The notes beneath the pieces are model-generated. The model saw nothing but the letters and a program-made list of their open reading frames with translations. It made no database searches and was not told the DNA's origin. This document shows, piece by piece, positions 45,575-56,200 of a DNA stretch of 64,000 bases (the first letter of the stretch is position 1; each line of letters starts with the position of its first letter). Source of the DNA: Carex sylvatica (Eukaryota; Streptophyta; Magnoliopsida; Poales; Cyperaceae); assembly GCA_964058845.1 (NCBI GenBank), contig CAXKVR010000101.1, forward strand, positions 1 through 64,000. Reading direction: 5' to 3'. The position numbers were made by a program, and so were the translations under genes.

Positions 45575-46615
45575 TGGACATTGTCAAATTGTTACTTACC
45601 ATTTTGTGTGCATTTTATTTATTTGTTTGGAATTGTGCATGTTGAATCGAATGATTCCTTTGGCTTGTTTAGAAATACAATAGGATTACTTCATATCGAT
45701 CATGAGACTTGTAAGTAGGATATGTTGAGCATAACATCGTGTAGTGTTAAATGGACGAAGGAAAACGGTAACAGATATGTTAAAGGAAAGGGGCCAACAT
45801 GCGTTGAATGCATGTTGGGATGTATACATTGGGTCTGGGTTCGACTAGACCCCTCGTCAACATGGCGTTGGTTGGATTTCCCGTCACGGGTCAAGATCTA
45901 GCGTAGGGTGGATTCCCCGTCTAGTGAGACAACCAATATCTAGCGTAGGGTGGATTCCCCATCTAGTGAGAAGTCTTCTGTTGTTGGATGGATTTTCCAG
46001 CGGATTGGCGGTCTTCCAGTGTTGGATGGATTTTCCACTGGATTGGCAAATAAATGAATTAACAGAAAACTTAAAAGATAATTAACGAAGAGTGTGTGTG
46101 TGTGTGGGTGGGTGTGTGTTTTAAATATTGCATAGCATGTGGGGATATAATATTTATATCCTATTTATATTAATAAGTAAATTTGACAAACTCCGGGACT
46201 GGAACTAAATCCCGTACTGAGATACTGTTCTATCTCTCACCCGTTCCACTTTTATGTGGGTTCCAGAAAATGATGAAGCTGATGAAGAGCACGAATATGA
46301 GGGATGCAGATCAGGAAGTCAACGAGCAGACGGCTCAAGTATCTTTTTTAATTTCTTTAGTTAAACTTTAATTCTCTCTTTAGAAGTGGATACATTGACT
46401 AACATGGCAATTATCAGTTGCTGGCCATGTTTGTCTTGATCTCATGTTGAATGTATGTAATGTACTTGAACTTTTTGTGATATTAGAAGATTTTGTTGGA
46501 TTTTAAGATGTTGCATGAGTAATTATTATTGATAATGTATGTGATGTGTACACGCCTTACGTATAAATACGTGGCGGATTGTCTCGGGGTGTGACATCTC
46601 CTTTCTTATCCATCC
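45575..46615. other. spacer with paired tandem repeats
   Basis: ATCTAGCGTAGGGTGGATTC occurs twice (45895 and 45938). TGTTGGATGGATTTTCCA also occurs twice (45982 and 46020), each followed by a CGGATTGGC-like tail. A (GT)n run is at 46090..46120. No coding region is supported. Confidence 0.5.
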
Positions 46616-48767
46616 TTATGAACGAAGTATTCTATCACCGACATATGCAGGCCACTCATGCTGATCGGGATAAGAATGGAAAGATCCACCCCAAGTGGAA
46701 GCAAGGTAATCGGTACGATAAATGTCAGCAACATAGTGGTCTTCACAGTAGTTCCTCACTCTGCATACCGCCATCACGTGACTGCAGGGTATGTGACTTA
46801 GTTGGGGTCCTTGGCATGTACAGGTTACCGCCCTGGCATCTCCGAATTTAACCACGTACTTGCAAGCCCTCTTCATAAACTCCATAGTGCCTATCGGGAT
46901 CACATTCATAGTTGCACCTTTGTCCCTGTGTTGTTTTAGTTTCTCCTCCATCCTTGTTGAAAATGACTGGTTCATCCTTATTAATTCTACGGCCTTAGCA
47001 CGCCGTTCTTGAAACCAGGCATTTAACTTGTAGAATGTGTCTTCTATAACTGCAGCCACAGGCAACATCCGGCTCTGCTTGAAGACTGCATTCAGCGACT
47101 CCGCCCCGTTGGTGGTCATAATTTCCCAATGCCAACCTCCATCATGGGATTGATATATTTTCTCGTATGCTGAATCTTCGTTTACATCTCTGGAATTATT
47201 TTTGCCCACCTTCATTAAGTAGAGATTTGCCTTTGGCATGTACTAAAAAAAATAAGGAAATAAAATAATATAAGTAAATAATTGTACAAAAAAAATAGTC
47301 TTCGAAAAATACAATAATATATGTAAACAATTGAAATATATATACCTTTGCAAAATTTCTAGTCATCTCTACCACCCTTCTCGGCTTTTTCTTTTTGTAA
47401 TTTTGTCTAAATGTTTCTAGAACCCACTTGTCATTTCTGGTTGCCTTGGAAAGGTTCTCCGCAATGTGTTGCATACACAACCTGTGCACACACTGCCCAT
47501 TACGCGTTGACCAACCATAATCTTCACGATCAAAAACATATTTTATTCCTTTGTGCTGGTCTGATATCACACAGAAAAATTTTCCTTTCCCAATCACCCG
47601 TCTTCTTAAAAACTACATAAAGAATCCCCAGTTCTCACCATTCTCTTTCTGAATAATTGCAAAGGCCAAAGGCAATAACTGGTTCTCAGTATCATATGCA
47701 CATGCTATCAGTAACCTCCCCTCATAACGGTCAGACATGAAGCATGCATCAATGCTGATAACGGGTCTGATGTATGGCACAGCTTTGATACAAGTACCAA
47801 AAGCCCATGCTATGCCCTTGAATTGTTGAGCTCCCTCTATTAGCATCCCTCCTTATCAAAAAAGGGGCCATGCCACCGCTCATATACAGTGCCGACATTT
47901 GTACTTGCCATGGCCTGGAGCAATGGTGCCAGATAGCCGTATGAATCCTTCCAACTACCAAATATTCTGCAAATGGCAAGTTCCCGACCTCTCCACAGCC
48001 TGTTGTATTTTGGTGTTACATATTTGTATTTGTGTCTGGCGGTTCTAGCCACCATCTTGATGCTCATAGATGGGTCCTCCTTAATGTCTTCCTCAATTGC
48101 ATCGACAATTAATGATGCCGTCAGCTGTGAATGGTCTGTCCTTGTAGATGCAGACTTTCATGTATGGAGTGGTTCACATTTCTTAATCATCCATGCTTCT
48201 CCTGAACCCGCAGGGGTTGCAAAAAGACGGAACTCGCACCGCGGGTGAGTTTTACATAACACAACTAACATTGTTCGGTCCCTTTTGTGTATTTTACATT
48301 CCCAGTTGCCGTGAACATGAGTCTCATAGATTTTCTTTATAAGTTCATCTATGTTGGTATAAAGTTGTCCCAGGGCAAGTTCATCATTGTATACAACACG
48401 AGGGCCAAAATAAGTAATGTCTGCCTCTTCAAATGCTATGGTATCGTTGAATGTGGCGACATGATGCTTATTTTTCCGACCTCTAATCGAAAATTTTTCT
48501 TCCCTAGATAAACATAGTACATTTGCATCACCATCTGATAAGTTATCAGATTCCCAGATCCCTTCGTATTCATCTCCCGTTTCCATTTCATTTTCTGGTA
48601 TGACATCAATAGCATCAACATCAATATCAATATCAATATCAGTTCGATTAACGGGTACCGGTCCTGACTCTGGCATAGTTGGAAATCTAGGGATTATGGG
48701 TGTCTGTCTGGGTGGTGGTGGTAACTCTTCAATATTTTCAGGAGAGTTGTGGTGGTACCCTTGGTTG

Positions 48768-49428
48768 CAGTGTAACAAAATGCGGTCTATGCGGCCGCAT
48801 ATGCGTATGCGGTTCCGAACCGCATAGAAAATTAATATGCGGTCTAATATGCGGTTCCGCATATGCGGCCGCATATTCGGCCGCATATTTGGCCGCATAA
48901 TTTTGACCGCATACCGCATATGCCATATACCGCATATGATCCGCATATGAACCGCATATGAACCGCATATACCGTATATGATCTGCATATGAACCGCATA
49001 TGAACCCCATATGAACCGCATATGATCCGCATATGAACCGCATACCGCATATGATCCGCATATGAACCGCATACCGCATATGATCCGCATATGAACCGCA
49101 TATACCGCATATGATCTGGATATGATCCGCATATGATCTGCATATGAACCGCATATGATTCGCATAAAATTCTTGTTATGAAACTTTTGAATTAGTAGAT
49201 TTTAAAATATATATGCTTTTATTACCTTGTTGTTGTGTGTTCTTATATCTACAAACATGTGTATTCTTATTTCTGTTGTGAGATTATGCTTCAAAATATA
49301 TATGAATTCTTATTTTAAAATCCGCATATATAAATCCGCATAAAAATCCGCATATGCGGCCGCATACCGTATATGCGGTATGCGGTGGCCTTCCGCATAC
49401 CGCATAGAAACCGCATTTTATAACACTG
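48768..49428. mobile_element. hAT-type MITE built from GCATATG minisatellite, inside the MULE gene
   Basis: 661 bp with terminal inverted repeats CAGTGTAACAAAATGCGG and, read inward from the right, CAGTGTTATAAAATGCGG. It is flanked by a perfect 8-bp duplication CTTGGTTG (48760..48767 and 49429..49436). The interior from about 48900 to 49165 is a tandem array of an 11-bp unit, ACCGCATATGA with variants. The array has no stop in any of the three minus frames, which creates long spurious reading frames. Confidence 0.85.
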
Positions 49429-49436
49429 CTTGGTTG

Positions 49437-49640
49437 TCACAAGGGGAGTAGTGGTGGTCCTCCTGGTTGTCATAAGGGGAGTGGTGGTGGTATCCCTGGT
49501 TGTCATAAGAGGAGTGGTGGTGGTACCTCGGGCTGTCATAAGGGAGTGGTGGTGATACTACTGGTTGTCATAAGGGGAGTGGTGGTGGTACCCTTGGTTG
49601 TCATAACCCGAATTATCATAACCTAAAGGTCCATCCCTAG
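49437..49640 (-). repeat. coding minisatellite in the MULE linker
   Basis: A unit of about 33 bp recurs five times or more and encodes GYHHHSPYDNQ on the minus strand. The last unit continues on the other side of the MITE as NQGYHHNSPEN. One-base length changes between units have broken the frame. Confidence 0.75.
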
Positions 49641-49999
49641 CCACACTAGAAGGTCCAGCCCCAGCACGGGGAACCCTCTTTGAATATATGTCAATTACCG
49701 AGACCCCACTAGACTCAAATTTAGTGTACACAACTCTCCATAAATTCGCATATGTTATTGGAAACCTCACAAAGTAAGGTCTACCCGCCCCACCTCTTTG
49801 TGAGTTATCAATCCGTGTAGCCAATTCTATTTCATACCTGTTGGGGTTTATAATAGTCTTTTCGTATATTAGCTGCTTGAGTTCCTGCAATGTGGGATTT
49901 TCATTAACCTCGAAGTCAAATGCAGCATCTTTCGTGTAATACACGCCATCTACACCTTTTTGTAGCTTGCCGCCCACATACAGTGCAACTAACATCTTT

Positions 50000-51467
50000 T
50001 CCTTAACAAACTACATTTAACAAAAATTTAATAAGTATTACAGTAATTGTACAATAATAAATGACAAATAAAAAAAAAAACTTGTTGGTAGAGGTAAATG
50101 CAACACTTACAGAAATTGAACGGTAACTCTACAGTAATTGTACAACAAATTCTCCAGTAATTGTACAGCAAATTCTACAGTAATTGTACAGTAAATTCTA
50201 TAACAATTGTACAGTAAATTGTACAGCAAATTGTACAGTAATTGTACAGTAAATTGTACAGTAATCGTATAGTAATTGACTAATTACCAAATAATTAAAT
50301 AGAATTTAAATAATACCTGTCGCTTTTCGCCAAAAAAATCGCCCTCTTATGCTGTTGGAAGTGATGGTAATGGTATTATCCAATTCTTGTCATAACTCTG
50401 ACAAACAGAGGTAGTTCACATTTCTTGCTGGCTTCTATCCTGGGTCGATCCTCAAGCATCTATCAATGAAAATGGAAAGGCAGAGCGAGTCTGGGTTCGG
50501 AATTTGGGTGCAGATCATGAATTTGGACTAAACTTTGTCCCACTTTGATCCTTCCTCTAGTAGCATCTTATGCCTTCATGTGTAAACCAAATCATGTTTC
50601 ATGTTAGTTAACAGTTAAACCAATACTTGTGTTAATGATTTTTCTGTTACAACAAAATGCATTTTATATATCTTGGTCATAGTGTTATAGTTAGTAGCTA
50701 TAGTTAAAACCAGTAACATCGAACTAAGTTGATATAAAATGTTTACCTTAATTCTCTTTTGGGATTCTTTTAGGAAAAATTACCTGTAATCTGAATGTTG
50801 TATACTGTCATAGTAATAAAACTAAATGTTCAGTTCACTGACACCCCTATTGAAATTTTTACAATTTAAACCCTCAATAAATTGAAATCACACTCATGAT
50901 TTCATCATATTTGAAATCCTCTAATTTTTTACTTCATGGGAGATCCAAAATTCAAAATCCCACATCTAATGAGCTGCTAGCTTCCAAATGAGCCATAGAT
51001 AGTGAGATGATTAAGTTCAGATAAAAAATCTGAATCTGCTCAGTATATACTATATACTAGTACACAAGATCGGGTCTATTAGTAAATGAAGTTTTCATTA
51101 CATACTATATAGGACACTATTTACATTAGTAGAAAATTGAAGGTTAACTGAGGAAAGTCGGTTAAAAAATCGATCAATTGCACAACTGAAACTTTAGTAA
51201 TGTGTTGTGTAGTTGCAATATAGATTATGAACTAATTAATTGTTAGTGGAGACTAACCTTGAGAAGAGATTCTCGATGGGTCGAGTTAGTTTGAGGGAGC
51301 GGTTGAAATTCTGACTCGAAGTGCTCATACTTGCCATGGATGTGCCGTGAGAGGAGACAGTGGAGGATGTAACGACTAACGAGACGAAAGAGGTAACAAA
51401 ATCCGATAAAAGAGAGCGACGAGTGAGTGGGTCGGAAGCCACGCGTGCCAGAGAAAGCAAATGAAGT

Positions 51468-51500
<33 letters not shown>

Positions 51501-51804
51501 GTAGACTAAATAAAAGGTGAAAAGTCCTAGATAAAGAGAACAAGAGATAAGTCTTAATGGATCTAGTCAATCGGATGTAAAACTGATAAATTTAATTTTA
51601 GAAAATACTCCGTTAATCAAATCTTGGGATTGATTGAATTAGACGGTGGATGTGTCGATCGAACCCAAAATTGGTCCGATGGCCATCGGAACTACTCCCA
51701 CCCCTTTATCAAAACCCTAGCCACAGTCGGTAATATCTGTTTTCTTCCCCTTTTCTCTGATAGCACTACACCCTCGTATCAAGATCCAAGGTTTCTTGGT
51801 AAAA
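50000..51804. other. spacer between the MULE gene and SF3B1
   Basis: Holds a tandem array of ATTGTACAGTAA words at 50108..50280, A/T-rich sequence, a (GA)n microsatellite at 51482..51500, and the promoter and 5' leader of SF3B1. A telo-box-like AAAACCCTAGCC lies at 51711..51722, about 85 bp before the SF3B1 start; such boxes are common in promoters of plant housekeeping genes. No gene is supported. Confidence 0.5.
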
Positions 51805-54800
51805 ATGGATCCGCTCGACGCAGAGCTCGCTCGCGCCCAGGAGGAGCGACGGAAGCTTGAGGAGATGGTCCCTATGGCCCCCTCCGCCGTAGCTTTCGAC
51901 TCCGATCTGTACGGCGCCGCCGGAAATAAGCGGTTCGAGGGCTACGTATCCTCTATCCCCGCTACCGACGAGGAAGCCGAAGATGACGTTGCTCCACTCC
52001 CTTCTCGCCAGGTTTCTTCCATCACTGGCCACCGGATAGCGATGCAAGATCTCCCTCGCGACTCGGAGGATGACTCGGCAGGATTTAATAAGCCGCAGAA
52101 GATCATTGACAGAGAAGATGAGTATCGTCGGAGGAGGTTGCAACGAATCATTTCGCCTGAGAGGAATGATCCGTTTGCAATGGGAGAGGCCACGCCTGAT
52201 CCGTCTGTACGAACCTATGCTGATGTGATGCGAGAACAGGCTTTACAGAAGCAGAAGGAGGATATTTTGAAGGAGATTGCAAAGAAGAAAGAAGAAGAGA
52301 AAGAGAAAGGTAAAACCGTTGTGCAGGAACCGGCTCCTGCACCAAAAAGGAGGAATCGGTGGGATCAGTCGCAAGATGCCGATGCTACTGGTGTGGCCAA
52401 AAAGCCTAAGATTGGTTCTGATTGGGATGCACCAGATGCAACTCCTGGTAGGGTTTCTGATGCAACCCCTTCAGTACGACGCAACAGATGGGACGAGACA
52501 CCTACACCTGGAAGACTGGTTGATTCTGATGCAACCCCTGGTGCTGGTGCTACACCAGGTGCCACACCGGCTGGGATGACATGGGATGCCACGCCAAAAC
52601 TTTCTGGTATGGCCACGCCAACTCCTAAAAGGCAGAGGTCTCGATGGGATGAAACACCAGCAGCGGGCAGTGCTACCCCTGCAACACCCAGTGCTGCAAC
52701 TCCAGCTGTGGCTTACACCCCTGGTGTTACACCAGTGGGTGGGGTTGATTTAGCGACACCTACACCAAGTGCACTTAATCTTAGGGGTCCGATGACACCT
52801 GAGCAGTACAATTTACTTAGGTGGGAGAGGGATATCGAGGAGCGAAACCGGGTCTTGACTGATGAAGAGCTCGATGCCATGTTTCCGCAAGAAGGGTACA
52901 AGATTCTTGAGCCCCCAGCCTCTTATGTCCCAATTAGAACCCCTGCAAGAAAGCTCTTGGCCACACCAACACCTATGGGAACACCACTATATTCAATTCC
53001 AGAGGAGAATAGGGGTCAGCAGTTTGATGTACCCAAAGAGGCCCCTGGTGGGTTGCCTTTCATGAAACCAGAGGATTACCAGTATTTCGGGTCCTTGTTG
53101 AATGAAGACGAGGAAGAACAGCTGTCGCCAGAAGAGCAAAAGGAGAGAAAAATCATGAGGTTGCTGTTGAAGGTTAAGAATGGGACCCCGCCTCAGAGAA
53201 AGACGGCTCTGAGACAACTGACAGATAAGGCCCGTGAGCTTGGTGCGGGCCCGCTCTTTAATAAGATCTTACCGCTGCTCATGCAACCAACCTTGGAGGA
53301 TCAAGAGCGGCATCTTTTGGTCAAGGTAATTGATCGGGTTCTGTACAAGCTCGATGAGCTGGTGCGACCATTTGTGCATAAGATCTTGGTGGTTATCGAG
53401 CCTCTTTTGATTGATGAAGATTATTATGCCCGTGTGGAAGGTCGGGAGATCATATCCAACCTTAGCAAAGCGGCCGGTTTGGCGACCATGATAGCCGCCA
53501 TGCGACCTGACATAGATAACATTGATGAGTACGTCAGAAACACGACGGCTAGGGCATTCAGTGTGGTTGCGTCTGCTTTGGGTATACCTGCTCTTTTGCC
53601 TTTTTTGAAAGCTGTTTGTCAGAGTAAGAAGTCATGGCAAGCTAGGCACACTGGTATCAAAATTTGTCAGCAGATTGCTATTCTCATGGGTTGTGCCGTG
53701 CTTCCTCATTTAAGGTCTCTGGTTGAAATCATAGAGCATGGGTTAGTAGATGAGAACCAAAAGGTGCGTACGATTACTGCTCTTTCTCTAGCTGCTTTGG
53801 CCGAGGCTGCAGCTCCATATGGCATAGAGAGCTTTGATTCTGTGTTGAAGCCTCTCTGGAAGGGTATACGGGCCCACCGTGGCAAGGTACTAGCTGCCTT
53901 TTTGAAAGCTATTGGGTTTATCATCCCACTCATGGATGCAGTGTATGCAAGTTATTACACGAAAGAGGTGATGCCAATTCTGATAAAGGAGTTCCAATCC
54001 CCAGATGAAGAAATGAAGAAGATTGTTTTAAAGGTGGTCAAACAGTGTGCAAGTACTGAAGGTGTAGAGGCTGATTACATCAGGGATAGCATACTCCCTG
54101 AATTCTTTAAGCATTTCTGGGTTCGTCGAATGGCACTTGACAGGAGGAACTATAAACAACTCGTGGAGACAACTGTTGAGATGGCAAATAAGGTCGGTGT
54201 GGCTGATATAGTGGGGAGAGTGGTTGAAGATTTGAAGGATGAGAGTGAGCCTTATAGGAGAATGGTCATGGAGACCATAGAGAAGGTTGTGGCGAATTTA
54301 GGTGCATCGGATATTGATTCTCGGTTGGAGGAGTTGCTTATCGATGGTATTCTGTACGCATTTCAAGAGCAGACTAGTGACGATGCAAATGTGATGCTTA
54401 ACGGGTTTGGGGCTGTGGTTAATGCTCTTGGTGATAGGGTTAAGCCGTATCTACCTCAGATCTGTGGTACCATTAAATGGCGTCTCAATAACAAGAGTGC
54501 CAAGGTCAGGCAACAGGCTGCTGATCTTATTTCGAGGATTGCTATTGTCATGAAACAGTGTCAGGAAGAACAATTGATGGGTCACTTGGGTGTTGTTCTA
54601 TACGAATACTTGGGAGAAGAATATCCTGAGGTTTTGGGGTCGATATTGGGTGCTCTAAAGGCCATAGTAAATGTGATTGGTATGACCAAAATGACCCCGC
54701 CAATCAAGGATCTCCTCCCTCGTTTAACACCAGTTTTGAAAAATCGGCACGAGAAGGTGCAGGAGAACTGCATAGATTTGGTTGGTCGGATTGCTGACCG

Positions 54801-55581
54801 TGGTGCTGAGTTTGTACCAGCCAGAGAATGGATGCGCATCTGTTTTGAACTTCTGGAAATGCTGAAGGCACATAAGAAGGGAATAAGGAGAGCTACAGTG
54901 AACACCTTTGGTTACATTGCAAAGGCAATAGGTCCCCAAGATGTGCTCGCAACCTTACTTAACAACCTGAAGGTGCAAGAGAGGCAAAACCGTGTGTGCA
55001 CCACTGTTGCCATAGCCATTGTTGCTGAGACATGTTCTCCATTCACCGTCTTACCAGCCTTAATGAACGAATACCGGGTCCCAGAATTAAATGTCCAAAA
55101 TGGAGTTCTCAAGTCCCTCTCCTTTCTCTTTGAATACATAGGAGAAATGGGGAAAGACTACATATATGCAGTCACGCCACTTCTGGAAGATGCTTTAATG
55201 GACCGTGACCTGGTGCACAGACAAACTGCAGCGTCAGCTGTGAAGCACATGGCATTGGGTGTTGCTGGGCTGGGATGTGAGGATGCACTGGTACATCTCC
55301 TAAATTACGTCTGGCCCAACATATTTGAGACATCGCCTCACGTGATAAATGCAGTGATGGAGGCGATAGAGGGGATGCGAGTGGCCTTAGGCCCTGCAGT
55401 AGTTTTGAATTACTGTCTTCAAGGGCTGTTTCATCCGGCAAGGAAGGTGCGGGAGGTGTACTGGAAGATTTACAATTCGCTGTACATTGGGGCGCAGGAT
55501 GCACTGGTTGCAGCATATCCTGTCCTGGATGATGAGGAAAGCAATACCTACAGCCGTCCGGAGCTCATGATGTTTGTCTGA
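51805..55581 (+). CDS. SF3B1: splicing factor 3B subunit 1 (U2 snRNP), intronless
   Basis: A single uninterrupted frame encodes 1258 residues. The start is the ATG at 51805 ([19 protein letters not shown]); an in-frame TTG nine bases earlier is not a plausible start. The N-terminal 330 residues are disordered, with Thr-Pro repeats and three Trp motifs (NRWDQS at about 184, NRWDETP at 227, SRWDETP at 279) that in this family bind U2AF-homology domains. Residues 445-1258 are the HEAT-repeat superhelix. Positions equivalent to the human cancer hot spots are all conserved (E575, R578, N579, H615, K619, K653 here). SF3B1 holds the branch-site adenosine region of pre-mRNA within the U2 snRNP. Length is close to the usual 1270-1300. 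I am very sure of the identity. Confidence 0.98.
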   Translation: MDPLDAELARAQEERRKLEEMVPMAPSAVAFDSDLYGAAGNKRFEGYVSSIPATDEEAEDDVAPLPSRQVSSITGHRIAMQDLPRDSEDDSAGFNKPQKIIDREDEYRRRRLQRIISPERNDPFAMGEATPDPSVRTYADVMREQALQKQKEDILKEIAKKKEEEKEKGKTVVQEPAPAPKRRNRWDQSQDADATGVAKKPKIGSDWDAPDATPGRVSDATPSVRRNRWDETPTPGRLVDSDATPGAGATPGATPAGMTWDATPKLSGMATPTPKRQRSRWDETPAAGSATPATPSAATPAVAYTPGVTPVGGVDLATPTPSALNLRGPMTPEQYNLLRWERDIEERNRVLTDEELDAMFPQEGYKILEPPASYVPIRTPARKLLATPTPMGTPLYSIPEENRGQQFDVPKEAPGGLPFMKPEDYQYFGSLLNEDEEEQLSPEEQKERKIMRLLLKVKNGTPPQRKTALRQLTDKARELGAGPLFNKILPLLMQPTLEDQERHLLVKVIDRVLYKLDELVRPFVHKILVVIEPLLIDEDYYARVEGREIISNLSKAAGLATMIAAMRPDIDNIDEYVRNTTARAFSVVASALGIPALLPFLKAVCQSKKSWQARHTGIKICQQIAILMGCAVLPHLRSLVEIIEHGLVDENQKVRTITALSLAALAEAAAPYGIESFDSVLKPLWKGIRAHRGKVLAAFLKAIGFIIPLMDAVYASYYTKEVMPILIKEFQSPDEEMKKIVLKVVKQCASTEGVEADYIRDSILPEFFKHFWVRRMALDRRNYKQLVETTVEMANKVGVADIVGRVVEDLKDESEPYRRMVMETIEKVVANLGASDIDSRLEELLIDGILYAFQEQTSDDANVMLNGFGAVVNALGDRVKPYLPQICGTIKWRLNNKSAKVRQQAADLISRIAIVMKQCQEEQLMGHLGVVLYEYLGEEYPEVLGSILGALKAIVNVIGMTKMTPPIKDLLPRLTPVLKNRHEKVQENCIDLVGRIADRGAEFVPAREWMRICFELLEMLKAHKKGIRRATVNTFGYIAKAIGPQDVLATLLNNLKVQERQNRVCTTVAIAIVAETCSPFTVLPALMNEYRVPELNVQNGVLKSLSFLFEYIGEMGKDYIYAVTPLLEDALMDRDLVHRQTAASAVKHMALGVAGLGCEDALVHLLNYVWPNIFETSPHVINAVMEAIEGMRVALGPAVVLNYCLQGLFHPARKVREVYWKIYNSLYIGAQDALVAAYPVLDDEESNTYSRPELMMFV

Positions 55582-56200
55582 TCGGAGAAATGTAAGGTTT
55601 ATTGTTTCTTTTATTTTTCTATCTTTCGACTCATCTGTAAGTGCTCTCTTTTTTGTTCTTTATAAAGGATTAAATTTTGATAGGCTACTTGCATTTAAAT
55701 CTGAGTATTGGGGGTGTTAATTGTTGCTTCTCTATGCGATGGGATTGAAAAAACTTAGATACCTGTCTGATTTAGATTCAGAACTACGTTGAAAATGTAG
55801 AATAAGCTCAAACAAAATAATAGACAGCGATTTTGTATTTTGAAATGTTGATTTCCAATGTATAGTAAATTTACTGGCTTCCCCCTAGTTAAATGGAAAT
55901 CTAAATAGTTGCGAGCATATGAACATGCTGGCATACTCGGTTTTGCATAGATGGGATCATTAAATCATTAAATTACCTAAGCACGCTCTTGTAGACATGG
56001 TTTTAAACTTCCCTGAATGATGGGTTTGCATATGCATCAGTGCTAGATGTTCATACAAGGGGTTAGCAATTCAGAGTTGACAAATTATTATACTAATGTA
56101 ATAAAACCGAGACCTATAATACATCCTTTTGAACAAGTTGTCTATTTATTTTGTTTTTGCAGGACATCCAATCCAAGCCCAATTTCCGTTTTTCTGGATG
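55582..56200 (+). other. 3' region of SF3B1, possible 3'-UTR intron
   Basis: Eleven bases past the stop is AATGTAAGGT, a fair donor, and at 56145..56162 is a strong acceptor (TTTATTTTGTTTTTGCAG followed by GACATCC). This suggests an intron of roughly 570 bp in the 3' untranslated region, but the pair could also be chance in T-rich DNA. Confidence 0.3.

Larger units (their letters stand above)
46616..49995 (-). pseudogene. MULE (Mutator-like) transposase, decayed and split
   Basis: The minus strand starts at the ATG at 49995 with the usual N-terminal domain (MLVALYVGGKLQKGVDGVYY, TLQELKQLIYEKT). Next is a repeat-rich linker (49640..49437) and, after a nested MITE (48768..49428), an acidic segment (48700..48500). 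The DNA-binding region is near 48480..48160 (VHGNWECKIHKRDRTM, THPRCEFRLFA). The DDE catalytic region spans 48067..47370 (ISIDACFMSDRYEGRLLIAC, ENGENWGFF, then CVISDQHKGIKYVF). The end is a MURA-type tail with a SWIM zinc finger (TCTCQGPQLSHIPCSHVMAV) near 46780. The first catalytic Asp, the SDQHKGI Asp and the SWIM Cys-Cys-Cys-His ligands are all visible, but frame changes near 49560, 48160, 47840 and 47600 break it. A gap at 47230..47365 may be an intron. Confidence 0.85.

Noticed and set aside
48158..49165. A 335-residue open frame on the minus strand
   Set aside because: Its N-terminal third is translation of the MITE minisatellite, open in all three frames; only the C-terminal part is MULE transposase.
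51796..51804. Earlier start for SF3B1 with three extra residues
   Set aside because: The upstream codon is TTG; the ATG at 51805 gives the conserved N-terminus.
51766..52345. Minus-strand frames opposite the SF3B1 N-terminus
   Set aside because: They have no recognisable domains and are shadows of the G/C-richer coding strand.
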